A DNA stretch of 42,905 nt from Burkholderia sp. Ac-20379 (lineage in GTDB: Bacteria > Pseudomonadota > Gammaproteobacteria > Burkholderiales > Burkholderiaceae): contig NZ_JAAGPF010000026.1 of assembly GCF_017104645.1 (NCBI RefSeq), forward strand, positions 1-42,905, given 5' to 3'. The notes under the pieces are model-generated. The model had not been told where the DNA came from, ran no database searches, and saw only the letters and a list, made by a program, of their open reading frames with translations. Position numbers and translations under genes: made by a program. Shown piece by piece: positions 7,828 through 15,815 of the stretch (positions within the stretch are counted from its first letter, which is position 1; each line of letters begins with the position of its first letter).

Positions 7828-8364
7828 ATGAGTCATGCGAGCGGACAGGTGCCCGAGTGGCAGAAGTCCATTTTTTCGGTGTTGAAAGCCGGCGGGGTTC
7901 AGCAGATTGCCTACGTCCCTGATGCGGGTCACTCGTACGTGATTCGGGCTGCCAAGGAGGACGCGGACATCGAGGACGTCGTGTTGACGACCGAAGAGGA
8001 GGGCGTGGCGGTCGTGAGCGGCGCCTGGCTCGGTGGCAAGCGCGCGGTGCTGCTGATGCAAAGCAGTGGCGTGGGCAACTGCGTGAACATGTTTTCGCTG
8101 CTGGAGAGCTGCCGATTCCCGTTTTTCACCCTCGTCACGATGCGTGGCGAATACGCGGAATTCAATCCGTGGCAAGGCCCGATGGGGCGCGCAACGCAAG
8201 GCGCGCTCGAGCTGATGGGCATCACCGTGCTGCGCGCGAATTCACCGGAAGAAGTCGAGGAGATCGTGAGTGCAGGGTTCGACGCCGCATTCGAAGCAGG
8301 CGAGCGCGTGGCGGTTCTGCTGTCGCAGAGCCTGATTGGCCGCAAGAAATGGGAGCGCAAATAA
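7828..8364 (+). CDS. Thiamine-diphosphate decarboxylase, Pyr-domain subunit (ComD-like)
   Basis: A 178-residue protein equivalent to the N-terminal pyrimidine-binding domain of thiamine-diphosphate decarboxylases, as in the alpha subunit of sulfopyruvate decarboxylase or in phosphonopyruvate decarboxylase. It shows AGGVQQIAYVPDAGHS, a glutamate cluster TTEEEGVAVVSGAWLGG (residues 54-70) that should supply the cofactor-activating Glu, and LLMQSSGVGN. The start has GAGGAG 7 nt upstream. Its stop overlaps the start of the partner subunit (TAATG), so the two are almost certainly made together in fixed ratio. Expected reaction: decarboxylation of a 2-oxo acid bearing an acidic group. The true substrate (sulfopyruvate, phosphonopyruvate or a carboxylated analogue) is not determined. 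Confidence 0.9.
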   Translation: MSHASGQVPEWQKSIFSVLKAGGVQQIAYVPDAGHSYVIRAAKEDADIEDVVLTTEEEGVAVVSGAWLGGKRAVLLMQSSGVGNCVNMFSLLESCRFPFFTLVTMRGEYAEFNPWQGPMGRATQGALELMGITVLRANSPEEVEEIVSAGFDAAFEAGERVAVLLSQSLIGRKKWERK

Positions 8365-8960
8365 TGAGCGAGCAAAACCAGAATACGCTGATCGAGCGTC
8401 GTTCTTTCGTGGCCAGGCTGCTGGCTGGCGTTCCCGAAGCACTCGTCGTGACCGGCCTGGGCTCGCCCTCGTACGACGTGTTCGCCGCCGGCGACCGCGA
8501 CGAGAATTTCTACCTCTGGGGGGCGATGGGCGGCTCCGTGGCACTCGGCCTGGGACTGGCGTTGGCCCAACCCGACAAGCCGGTCGTCGTGGTGACTGGC
8601 GATGGCGAAGCGCTGATGGGTATCGGCGCGCTCGGTACGGTCGGCGTCAAACAGCCGAAGAATCTCACCGTCGTCGTGCTCGATAACGGTCACTACGGCG
8701 AAACCGGCATGCAACGCAGCCACTCGAGCCTCGGTACTCAACTGGTCGCGGTATCGAAGGGTTTCGGGATTGCCGATTCGTTCGAGGTGCACAACGCAGA
8801 CGATGTCGGTCAGATTGTCGAACGCATCAATGCACGCGCGGGCACTGCGCTGGCTCAGGTACATATCCGCGCGGACGAGCCGCCGCGCGCACTGCCGCCG
8901 CGCGATGGCGTGTTCGTGAAGAACCGCTTCCGCGCGAACCTCGGTTTCGGACCTTACTGA
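8364..8960 (+). CDS. Thiamine-diphosphate decarboxylase, PP-domain subunit (ComE-like)
   Basis: A 198-residue partner of the preceding subunit. It carries the diphosphate-binding domain: TGLGSPSYDVF, WGAMGGSVALGLGLA, and the cofactor motif starting GDG at residues 79-81 and ending with Asn108 in VVVLDNGHYGETG. These are the hallmarks of sulfopyruvate/phosphonopyruvate decarboxylase beta chains. The ATG shares its A with the TAA stop of the upstream gene. Downstream is a hairpin and then an MHS permease gene, so the pair may form an operon with the transporter or be partly insulated from it. In one-polypeptide homologues the two domains are fused; here they are separate genes. Confidence 0.9.
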   Translation: MSEQNQNTLIERRSFVARLLAGVPEALVVTGLGSPSYDVFAAGDRDENFYLWGAMGGSVALGLGLALAQPDKPVVVVTGDGEALMGIGALGTVGVKQPKNLTVVVLDNGHYGETGMQRSHSSLGTQLVAVSKGFGIADSFEVHNADDVGQIVERINARAGTALAQVHIRADEPPRALPPRDGVFVKNRFRANLGFGPY

Positions 8961-9011
8961 GCCGAACAGCAGGCGACATCGCGCAACGTTGTCCCAACGA
9001 CCTCGACGGCC

Positions 9012-9040
9012 CAGGCCGTACGTTTTGCAGGTACGGCCTG
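9012..9040 (+). terminator. Stem-loop after the decarboxylase genes
   Basis: CAGGCCGTAC and GTACGGCCTG form a perfect 10-bp stem around a 9-nt loop, 51 nt after the decarboxylase stop. No T run follows, so it may be an attenuator or a 3'-end protecting stem rather than a full terminator. The rest of the 271-nt gap to the permease gene shows nothing else clear except the AGGAGA ribosome site before 9232. Confidence 0.5.
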
Positions 9041-9231
9041 AGTGAGGCCGGCATTGACCAGGCGTTTGCAGCGCCGGCGCCAATCGCTGGTTGCCACCCG
9101 CGTCGCACCGGGATTGCGTTGAACCCGAAGTAAGTGAAGCTGGGCGCCCCGATACCCGATGGGTTGGGGCGCGTGCGCCCGTCAACGTGCGGCATCAGAC
9201 CGTACAGGGCTTGATGGCAGGAGACAAGCAT

Positions 9232-10536
9232 ATGAAAACGCAGTCGGTGTCTGCGGAGGTGGGCTCGACCCCCGTCCGTACTTCGAGCCAGATTCGCGCA
9301 ATTGTCGCGGCGTCATCGGGCAATTTGATTGAGTGGTTCGACTTCTTTGTCTACTCGTTCACCTCGCTTTACTTCGCGAGCGTGTTCTTTCCATCCAGCA
9401 ATCCCACGGCCCAGCTGTTGAATACCGCCGGTGTATTCGCAACCGGTTTCCTCATGCGACCGATCGGTGGCTGGCTTTTCGGAAGAATCGCTGACCGACG
9501 CGGCCGGCGTACGTCGATGGTGCTGTCCGTATGGTTGATGTGCGGTGGGTCGCTTGCAATAGCGTTGCTGCCCGGATACGCCCAGATTGGAACGGCGGCG
9601 CCCGTGTTGTTGTTGCTCGCGCGCTGCTTGCAAGGCCTGTCGGTCGGCGGGGAATATGGCGCGAGCGCGACCTACATGAGCGAGATTGCTCAGGAGGGCC
9701 GGCGAGGGTTCCTGGCGTCGTTCCAATACGTGACGATCATCGGCGGCCAGATCGGCGCGCTCGTCGTGGTCCTGCTCCTCCAACAATGCCTCACGCCGAG
9801 CGAGCTGCATGCATGGGGCTGGCGTGTTCCGTTTGCACTGGGCGGCTTGGGCGCAATCTTCGCTTGGTACCTTCGTCGATCGCTTCAGGAAACCAGCAGC
9901 GCGAGTGAGCGTCGCCAGGATGGCGCGGGGACCATTCGAAGTCTGTTCACGCACAAGCGGGCGCTCCTGATTGTCATCGGCTTTACCGCAGGCGGCTCGT
10001 TGGCGTTCTACACGCTGACGACGTACATGCAGAAATATCTCATCAACTCGGTCGGGCTAGGTGCGAAGACCGCCAGCCTCGTCATGACGGTAGCGTTGAT
10101 TGTCTACATGTTCATGCAGCCGGCGTTCGGCGCGTTGTCCGACAGAATAGGCCGTCGCCAATCAATGCTCCTGTTCGGCATTTTGAGCGCTATCGGTACG
10201 GTTCCGTTTCTTGAAGGACTGCGTTGGGTCACGAATCCCTATGCGGCGCTCGGGCTCATTCTGCTGGCACTTGCCGTTCTCAGCTTGTATACCTCGATCA
10301 GCGGCTTGGTGAAGGCGGAACTCTTCCCTGCTGGCGTGCGGGCGCTCGGAGTCGGCTTGCCGTACGCCTTGGCGAATGCCGTATTCGGCGGATCCGCCGA
10401 ATACATTGCGTTGTCGTTGAAGGCGGCCGGCAGCGAACAACTGTTTTTCTGGTATGTCGCCGCGATGGGGGGCTTTGTCGCCATAGCGGCATGTGCAATG
10501 CGGGCGACTGGAAAGAAGGGCTCAAGCCTGCTGTGA
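9232..10536 (+). CDS. MHS-family MFS permease (alpha-ketoglutarate/citrate-like)
   Basis: A 434-residue transporter of the metabolite:H+ symporter family. Seen: [15 protein letters not shown] in TM1, the family signature, then [18 protein letters not shown] in the TM2-3 loop, [19 protein letters not shown] in TM4-5, and [10 protein letters not shown] in the second half. Relatives carry alpha-ketoglutarate, citrate, shikimate or proline. The start at 9232 is favoured by AGGAGA about 8 nt upstream; the open frame extends 141 nt further without a better start. It lies downstream of the decarboxylase genes, on the same strand, and likely imports the dicarboxylate-like substrate of this region. 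Confidence 0.9.
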   Translation: MKTQSVSAEVGSTPVRTSSQIRAIVAASSGNLIEWFDFFVYSFTSLYFASVFFPSSNPTAQLLNTAGVFATGFLMRPIGGWLFGRIADRRGRRTSMVLSVWLMCGGSLAIALLPGYAQIGTAAPVLLLLARCLQGLSVGGEYGASATYMSEIAQEGRRGFLASFQYVTIIGGQIGALVVVLLLQQCLTPSELHAWGWRVPFALGGLGAIFAWYLRRSLQETSSASERRQDGAGTIRSLFTHKRALLIVIGFTAGGSLAFYTLTTYMQKYLINSVGLGAKTASLVMTVALIVYMFMQPAFGALSDRIGRRQSMLLFGILSAIGTVPFLEGLRWVTNPYAALGLILLALAVLSLYTSISGLVKAELFPAGVRALGVGLPYALANAVFGGSAEYIALSLKAAGSEQLFFWYVAAMGGFVAIAACAMRATGKKGSSLL

Positions 10537-10800
10537 CTTGGGGCGGCGACGTGAATGATGACGCGTCGTTTCACGCCGACCGCTACAGTTCGCTCGCCCC
10601 CCGGCCGGGCATCGATCGGGGTGTTTGGGGCACCGATTCCATGACGTCTTGTCTTGTCTGCTTGGATGCAGACCCCTGATCTTTTCAGACACGCATCGTC
10701 GTCGAAAACACGCTTGCTGATCCGGTGCGGGCTTTTGAACCAGCAGCAAATCACAACCGCAATGTCTGCCCGCTGGCACCAAGCCTGCTCGCCAAGCTCC
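10537..10800. other. Gap with no recognised gene
   Basis: 264 nt lie between the tail-to-tail ends of the MHS permease and the next LysR gene. Several short open frames cross it, but none shows a ribosome site or a family resemblance. No strong hairpin was found. Confidence 0.5.
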
Positions 10801-11724
10801 CTATGCCGAACTGGCCTTGGCGTGGATGCCGGCTATCTTTGCCCATTCGACCACGGCGGTAACTATCGGATGGTGGCGGCTTGCATTCCATGCAAGTGCC
10901 GCTGTAACGACCATCACCCTTTCCTTGAGAGGGCGAATGACCACGTTGTCGGATGCAAGTTGTTCCATCGAAGCTGGAACCAGCGCGACACCCTGGCCGC
11001 ATCCGACATAGGCAATCTGCGACATCACGGACCGAACTTCATGCAGCACCCGTGGAGCGAAACCGTGACTCTGGCAAATCGAAGTCAAGAAGTCGAAATA
11101 CGCGGGGCTGACTTGCCGCGACGACATGATGAGCGACTCGTCCGCGAGTGAGCGCAGACGAATCCGCGGCACTGCTGCGAGTGGGTGGCCACTCGGGACT
11201 GCAACCGCGAGCCGGTCCTCGGCCAGCGGTATCGTCGAAATCCCGTGATCTACGCTGCCATCGAGCCTCACAAACGCGACATCCAGCTCTCCGCTTTCGA
11301 GCGCCGGGATGGCGTCCACGCTATCGATTTCCCGGATGAACACTGTCAGATCCGGGTGATCTCGTTTCATGGCCGCCAACATCGCCGGAACCGTCTCCAG
11401 CATTGCAGACGTTATCGCCCCGACCTGCAGGACGCCGGTGTGGCCTGCTGCAACCTCTCGAACGACGCGCTCCAGGCGCTCGACCTGTTCCGCGAACTGT
11501 TTGACGGCGGGGAAGATGGCGGCGCCGGCCGCGCTCAATTGCGTGCCCCGGCGCGAGCGCTCGAACAGCGTGAGCTTGAGCGAGTGCTCGAGCACCTTGA
11601 TCTGCTCGGTCAGCGGTGGCTGCGACATGTTGAGCCGCTGCGCGGCGCGCCCGAAGTGCTTCTCTTCCGCCACGGCGAGAAACATCCATAGCTGCCGAAT
11701 CAGGCGGAAATCAATGGTGGACAT
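10801..11724 (-). CDS. LysR-family transcriptional regulator (BenM/CatR-like)
   Basis: A 307-residue LysR protein. The DNA-binding domain has FLAVAEEKHFGRAAQRLNMSQ followed by QPPLTEQIKVLE, the wording typical of the BenM/CatM/CbnR group. The effector domain begins GVLQVGAITSAML. It is divergent from the two RraA-like genes starting at 11886, with nested dyads in the 161-nt intergenic DNA. It is therefore the likely activator of the RraA-RraA-aminotransferase operon. Group members usually respond to muconate-like dicarboxylates, which would fit a dicarboxylate pathway, but this is inference. Confidence 0.92.
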   Translation of the reverse strand: MSTIDFRLIRQLWMFLAVAEEKHFGRAAQRLNMSQPPLTEQIKVLEHSLKLTLFERSRRGTQLSAAGAAIFPAVKQFAEQVERLERVVREVAAGHTGVLQVGAITSAMLETVPAMLAAMKRDHPDLTVFIREIDSVDAIPALESGELDVAFVRLDGSVDHGISTIPLAEDRLAVAVPSGHPLAAVPRIRLRSLADESLIMSSRQVSPAYFDFLTSICQSHGFAPRVLHEVRSVMSQIAYVGCGQGVALVPASMEQLASDNVVIRPLKERVMVVTAALAWNASRHHPIVTAVVEWAKIAGIHAKASSA

Positions 11725-11803
11725 CTCGGAGGCCTTGTCGAAGTGGGCGACCTGCCAGCTCCTGAGCCGGTTGCTCCGAGCAGGGTCGCTGATTGCTAAA
11801 TCG

Positions 11804-11823
11804 TATCAGACAGATACTGTATC
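11804..11823. promoter_or_regulatory. Nested dyads in the LysR/RraA divergent promoter
   Basis: TATC-N5-GATA (11804-11816) fits T-N11-A. It overlaps GATAC-T-GTATC (11813-11823), a second perfect dyad, and TATCGATA follows at 11820-11827. The overlapping symmetric elements, 62-81 nt before the RraA start, look like the recognition and activation sites of the divergent LysR protein. Confidence 0.6.
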
Positions 11824-11885
11824 GATAATTTACATATCAGCTTGACGAGTCGACCATTGCGTCACCGTACCAATGGACGTCTTTC

Positions 11886-12545
11886 ATGACTCACGCTTCC
11901 ACCCTTGAGCGATTGGCTTCGCTCGATACCAACACCGTTTCCGATGCGCTCGATTTCCTGGGCCTTCCGGGGGCCACTTATGGCCTGCGGCCGCTTTGGG
12001 ACTGCCCCAAAATCGTTGGCCGTGCGAGCACCATCCAGCTCGGTCCCAAAACGGACATTGCGCCCACTGTTCATCTCATCTCACCCGTCATCGATGCGGT
12101 GACGACCGACGACCGTGTGCTGGTTATCGGTGGTGGTCTCGAGGGCATCTCCTGCTGGGGCGACATCCTCGCCAACGCAGCGGTTGCAAAGAAGGTGAGG
12201 GGTTCGATCATCGACGGCGTGAGCCGCGACATCGAAGGCAGCGAAGCGGTGGGGTACCCGGTGTTCGGTCGCGGCGTCACGATGATCAGCGCGCGCAATC
12301 GGGTCGTGCAGGTCGCCTCTGGCAAGCCGGTTCAAATCGCCGGCATCACCGTCAATGAAGACGATTTCGTGATTGCCGACCGGTGCGGCACGGTGTTCGT
12401 GCCGGCAGCCAGGATTGATGAGGTCCTCGAGCTCGGCGAGCGCATCGTTCGTCGTCAAGACGGGATGGTCGCGGCCGTTCGGGCGGGGCGCTCCGTTGCC
12501 GAGGTCATGCACGACAAGGAATTCGAAGCCATTCGGGCTCGATAA
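11886..12545 (+). CDS. RraA/HMG-aldolase family protein, first of a tandem pair
   Basis: A 219-residue protein of the RraA fold shared by 4-hydroxy-4-methyl-2-oxoglutarate/4-carboxy-4-hydroxy-2-oxoadipate aldolase, oxaloacetate decarboxylase and the RNase E inhibitor RraA. It shows TNTVSDALDFLGLPG at the N terminus, GGGLEGISCWGDILANAA and IIDGVSRDIEG. The last holds Arg114-Asp115, the pair that binds substrate and metal-bound water in aldolases, so an enzymatic role is favoured over RNase control. No strong ribosome site precedes the ATG. Followed after 18 nt by a second, divergent paralogue. The family has often been mislabelled as a menaquinone methyltransferase. Confidence 0.88.
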   Translation: MTHASTLERLASLDTNTVSDALDFLGLPGATYGLRPLWDCPKIVGRASTIQLGPKTDIAPTVHLISPVIDAVTTDDRVLVIGGGLEGISCWGDILANAAVAKKVRGSIIDGVSRDIEGSEAVGYPVFGRGVTMISARNRVVQVASGKPVQIAGITVNEDDFVIADRCGTVFVPAARIDEVLELGERIVRRQDGMVAAVRAGRSVAEVMHDKEFEAIRAR

Positions 12546-12563
12546 CTCTCTCTGGAGCTCCCT

Positions 12564-13244
12564 ATGACGAATCCGAAATCCATATCCGCTGAAGACAGGG
12601 AACTGGTCGAACTTTTTGCCGGTCTCGACACGCCCGGCGTCTCCGATGCGCTCGACAAGCTCGGCATCCATGGACAGGCGCTGGGCATCGCCCCGCTTGC
12701 GGACTACACCCACGTTGTCGTCGGCCCGGCCTTCACGGTCAAGTACGTACCTGCGAGCGTGCCGCCCGGCACCGTCGGCGATTTCATCGATGAAGTCGCG
12801 CAGGGCGACGTCGTCGTCATCGACAACGATGGGCGAACCGACTGCACGGTTTGGGGCGACATCATGACTCAATACTCGGGCCTGCGCGGTATCGCCGGTA
12901 CGGTGATTGATGGGGTCTGCCGCGACGTGAACAAGGCGCTGGGCGATGGCTACCCCTTGTTCACCGCTGGCCGCTTCATGCGCACCGGCAAAGACAGGGT
13001 CCAGGTCGAATCGGTCAACACGACGGTCGGCATCGGAACGGTGCGTGTGGCGTCACGAGATATCGTCGTCGCCGATGCGAACGGCGTGGTCATCGTGCCC
13101 CGAGCCCGTGCGAAAGAAGTCGCCGCGACGGCGCGCAAGATTGAAGAGACCGAGTCGCGTATTCGCGAGCTGCTCGTCGAAGGCAAGACGCTTGGCGAGG
13201 CGCGCGAAGCATTGGGTTATCACACACTGCAGAGGAAGTCATGA
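12564..13244 (+). CDS. RraA/HMG-aldolase family protein, second of a tandem pair
   Basis: A 226-residue paralogue of the preceding gene product. It shows DTPGVSDALDKLGIHGQA, a GDVVVIDNDGRTDCTVWGD stretch matching the metal/substrate loop, and VIDGVCRDVNKALGDGYP with Arg120-Asp121. It has a longer C-terminal helix (KIEETESRIRELLVEGKTLG), as in the CHA/HMG-aldolase branch. GGAG stands 6 nt before the ATG. Both copies keep the catalytic Arg-Asp, so neither is an obvious non-catalytic partner. They may form a mixed ring or act on successive substrates. The stop codon overlaps a 10-codon frame that leads into the aminotransferase gene. Confidence 0.88.
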   Translation: MTNPKSISAEDRELVELFAGLDTPGVSDALDKLGIHGQALGIAPLADYTHVVVGPAFTVKYVPASVPPGTVGDFIDEVAQGDVVVIDNDGRTDCTVWGDIMTQYSGLRGIAGTVIDGVCRDVNKALGDGYPLFTAGRFMRTGKDRVQVESVNTTVGIGTVRVASRDIVVADANGVVIVPRARAKEVAATARKIEETESRIRELLVEGKTLGEAREALGYHTLQRKS

Positions 13245-13273
13245 GGTTGACAAGCTGGAGAGCCTCGCAATGA
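13241..13273 (+). CDS. 10-codon linking frame between RraA-like and aminotransferase genes
   Basis: ATG at 13241 overlaps the stop of the second RraA-like gene (ATGA) and has AGAGGA 5 nt upstream. The frame encodes MRLTSWRASQ, and its TGA overlaps the ATG of the aminotransferase (again ATGA). It could act as a translational relay carrying terminating ribosomes to the next start. A product with its own function is unlikely, and chance cannot be excluded. Confidence 0.3.
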   Translation: MRLTSWRASQ

Positions 13274-14487
13274 CGACGGAACTCCATACATTGAACCGCT
13301 TCCTTGCGGCCGCTCGTCCGTCTGCAACGTACAAGGTAATCGACCGTGTCGCCGCGCGCCGGGCCAGTGGTGCATCCATCATCTCGCTGAGCGCGGGCGA
13401 GCCCGATTTCGATACGCCCGAGCACGTTCGCGAGGCGGGAATTGCAGCAATCAAATCCGGCCAAACGCGCTACACGCAGGTTGCCGGTCTTCGAGCGCTG
13501 CGAGAGGCGATTGCGCAGAAGTTTGCGCGCGAGAATGGCCTGCCGACCGAGTGGCAGGACACGCTCGTTTGCAGCGGTGGCAAGCAGGTCATCTTCAACG
13601 CGCTGGCTGCGACCCTCAATGAAGGCGACGAAGTCGTCATCCCGGCGCCATACTGGGTGAGCTACCCGGAAATCGTTCAGCTTTGCGGCGGCGCTTCTGT
13701 CATCGTGCCTTGCACTGCGCAGACCGGTTTCAAGCTGACACCAGACGCGCTTCAGGGGGCAATCACGGCGAAGACCCGCTGGGTGATTCTGAACTCTCCG
13801 TCGAACCCGACGGGCGCTGTCTACAGCCGGGCCGAGCTGCAGGCATTGGCCGAGGTATTGCTGGCGCATCCGCAGGTGCTGGTGCTATCGGACGACATCT
13901 ACGAGCACCTGATTTTCGACGACGTACAGTTCGTGACCATCGCACAGGTTGAACCCCGCTTGCGAGGGCGCGTTCTGACGATGAATGGCGTGTCGAAGGC
14001 GTACGCAATGACGGGGTGGCGCATTGGATATGGCACCGGTCCGCGTTGGCTCATCGATGCGATGGAGAAGTTGCAGGGGCAGCAGACGTCGGGCGCGTCG
14101 AGCATCTCTCAGCACGCAGCGCTTGCGGCGCTGACAGGGCCTCAGGACTTCATCCTTCAGTCGCGGGCCGTATTCCAGAAGCGCCGCGACCGGGTTGTCG
14201 AGCTACTCAATCAGGCACCTGGGTTGCATTGTCTCGTGCCGCAAGGCGCCTTCTACGCGTTCGCGTCTTGCGAGGGCTTGATTGGCAAAACGACGCGTGC
14301 AGGGGCCCCTCTAAAAGACGATGAGGCCGTAGTGAGCGCTTTGCTCGACGAAGCCGGTGTAGCAACCGTGCACGGCACCGCCTTCGGTCTCGGCCCGTAC
14401 ATCCGAATCGCCTATGCACTGGACGATGAGTCCTTGGCACGCGCGTGTGACGCCATCAAGCAGTTCTGCATGACGCTCTCGCACTGA
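13270..14487 (+). CDS. Class I PLP-dependent aminotransferase (prokaryotic AspAT-like)
   Basis: A 405-residue fold-type I aminotransferase. Seen in order: LSAGEPDFDTPEHV for substrate binding, SGGKQVIFNAL in the cofactor phosphate region, PAPYWVSYPEI, NSPSNPTGAVYS with Asn179, LSDDIYEHL with Asp209 and Tyr211, MNGVSKAYAMTGWRIGY with the PLP lysine at 243, and GPYIRIAYA with the carboxylate-binding arginine. These match the subgroup that includes bacterial aspartate/prephenate aminotransferases. The start at 13270 gives the standard N terminus and has GGAG 9 nt upstream; the open frame continues far upstream but overlaps the RraA-like gene. Inferred role: deaminating the pathway amino acid to the 2-oxo acid used by the aldolase or decarboxylase next door. 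Confidence 0.93.
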   Translation: MTTELHTLNRFLAAARPSATYKVIDRVAARRASGASIISLSAGEPDFDTPEHVREAGIAAIKSGQTRYTQVAGLRALREAIAQKFARENGLPTEWQDTLVCSGGKQVIFNALAATLNEGDEVVIPAPYWVSYPEIVQLCGGASVIVPCTAQTGFKLTPDALQGAITAKTRWVILNSPSNPTGAVYSRAELQALAEVLLAHPQVLVLSDDIYEHLIFDDVQFVTIAQVEPRLRGRVLTMNGVSKAYAMTGWRIGYGTGPRWLIDAMEKLQGQQTSGASSISQHAALAALTGPQDFILQSRAVFQKRRDRVVELLNQAPGLHCLVPQGAFYAFASCEGLIGKTTRAGAPLKDDEAVVSALLDEAGVATVHGTAFGLGPYIRIAYALDDESLARACDAIKQFCMTLSH

Positions 14488-14528
14488 ACTCATGAGGAGC
14501 CGGCGGCACGGCCGGTAGTGTTCACTAA

Positions 14529-14560
14529 GGCAGGCCATCGATTTGCCTGCCAATCTTTCT
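14529..14560 (+). terminator. Possible terminator before the hydrolase gene
   Basis: GGCAGGC and GCCTGCC pair around a 9-nt loop and are followed by AATCTTTCT, a weak T-rich tail. It lies 41 nt after the aminotransferase stop and only 8 nt before the hydrolase ATG, so it could also affect translation of that gene. Confidence 0.5.
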
Positions 14561-14567
14561 CCACATC

Positions 14568-15383
14568 ATGACGCCCGAATTCCAACATTCGAAAATCCCT
14601 CTGACCGTGGCTGAGTCGTCCGTCACCGTGTCCGCGATTTCCAGGCAAGGTCCAAGGGCACCGGTCCTGTTTCTCCACGGATTCGGCTCGACTAAGGAGG
14701 ACTACGCAGACATCGTCCGTTATCGCGAATTTGATGGCCGAAGTTTCGCTGCTTACGACGCCCCGGGTTGTGGAGAAACCGTCTGCGACGACCTGGACAA
14801 GGTATGCATCCCGTTCCTCGTGGATACCGCTCTCGCTGTCGCCGGGCACTTCGGTTTTGAGCGGTTCCATCTCGTCGGCCATTCGATGGGAGGGCTCACG
14901 GCATTGATGCTGTCGTCGCAACACCCGGAGCGCGTTCTTTCCTTCACGGATATAGAAGGAAACATCGCACCGGAGGACTGCTTCCTCAGTCGCCAGATCG
15001 ACCAATACCCGGCCGGCAGCGCGACGGAATTCTTCGACGATTTCATTGAGCGTGCACTGCATGCACCGGCATTCGCCAGTGCCCTGTATTCGTCGAGTCT
15101 GCGCCACAAGGTGCGTGCCGGCGCGGTCTCGGGCATCTTCAAATCGATGGTGCACCTGTCCGACCATGGAGCGTTGATGAGCAAGTTCCTCGGGCTCCCG
15201 TTTCCGCGCATGTTCATGTATGGGGCACAGAATTCACATCTGTCCTACCTTCGCCACATCGAACGTGAAGGGGTCGAGCTGGCGGAAATCCCCGCGTGTG
15301 GGCATTTTCCGATGTATTCGAATCCGGTCGCCATGTGGAAGGCAATCGGCGATTTCATTGGGCGGGCAGAGCCTGAGTATTGA
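14568..15383 (+). CDS. Alpha/beta-hydrolase
   Basis: A 271-residue alpha/beta-hydrolase fold enzyme. It shows VLFLHGFGSTKED for the oxyanion-hole HG motif, YDAPGCGET, the nucleophile elbow HLVGHSMGG with Ser106, and ACGHFPMYSNP with His246. The usual acid position after strand 7 lacks aspartate (MYGAQNSH). Glu130 in FTDIEGN, after strand 6, is the better candidate, as in haloalkane-dehalogenase-like relatives, though the Ser nucleophile points to an esterase, thioesterase or C-C hydrolase. No ribosome site precedes the ATG at 14568, and a hairpin lies directly upstream, so the start is not secure. It follows the aminotransferase on the same strand and may close the pathway. Confidence 0.86.
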   Translation: MTPEFQHSKIPLTVAESSVTVSAISRQGPRAPVLFLHGFGSTKEDYADIVRYREFDGRSFAAYDAPGCGETVCDDLDKVCIPFLVDTALAVAGHFGFERFHLVGHSMGGLTALMLSSQHPERVLSFTDIEGNIAPEDCFLSRQIDQYPAGSATEFFDDFIERALHAPAFASALYSSSLRHKVRAGAVSGIFKSMVHLSDHGALMSKFLGLPFPRMFMYGAQNSHLSYLRHIEREGVELAEIPACGHFPMYSNPVAMWKAIGDFIGRAEPEY

Positions 15384-15428
15384 TTCAATTTTACAAACGT
15401 CAGGTTTCGCCACAGCACAGCTAATTTT

Positions 15429-15776
15429 CTAATTCGCCCGCTTCATCAATTCGTCGGCGCTCCTTTTCCGCTCGCTGTGGCGATCGACCATAAATGGATC
15501 GAGAGGCCGCCGAGTAGGTTGCCTACGCCGCTCAAGAATGCAACCGCTGGCGGCATCGCCTTGTATGTCGCTGGCTAGGCGAGCCTCCTCCGCATCGCTC
15601 GGACCGTCCGCGATACCTATTCCGCCGACCACCTGCTCGCGATAGCGAAACACGACCCCGACCACTGCTGGCACGATCCCCAGGATTGCCCCGATGAAGT
15701 GACAAACGGGATTGATGGCTGGCGGTTCAACGACAGTCAGCTTTGTTGACGCGCCGACGGAAGTTCGCCGACGGTA
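15429..15776 (-). pseudogene. Possible remnant of a GlcG/heme-degrading-domain (DUF336) gene
   Basis: An open minus-strand frame of 115 codons has no ATG start and begins directly after an in-frame stop. Its middle reads ILGIVPAVVGVVFRYREQV, then VGGIGIADGPSDAEEARLA, which resembles the core of GlcG/HbpS-type proteins (pattern GGvPi-r-dg-vvGgIGvsGg). The N-terminal part and later sequence do not resemble the family. This is weak evidence from one motif. It may be a decayed gene or only a coincidental frame. Nothing else was found in the 432-nt gap. Confidence 0.3.
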
Positions 15777-15815
15777 TCAATGGGAACCGCCATCCAAGAC
15801 GCTGTGGCCGTTGCG

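Noticed and set aside
10537..10800. Transposase remnant in the gap after the MHS permease
   Set aside because: The short minus-strand translation around 10680-10780 did not match any transposase motif on inspection.
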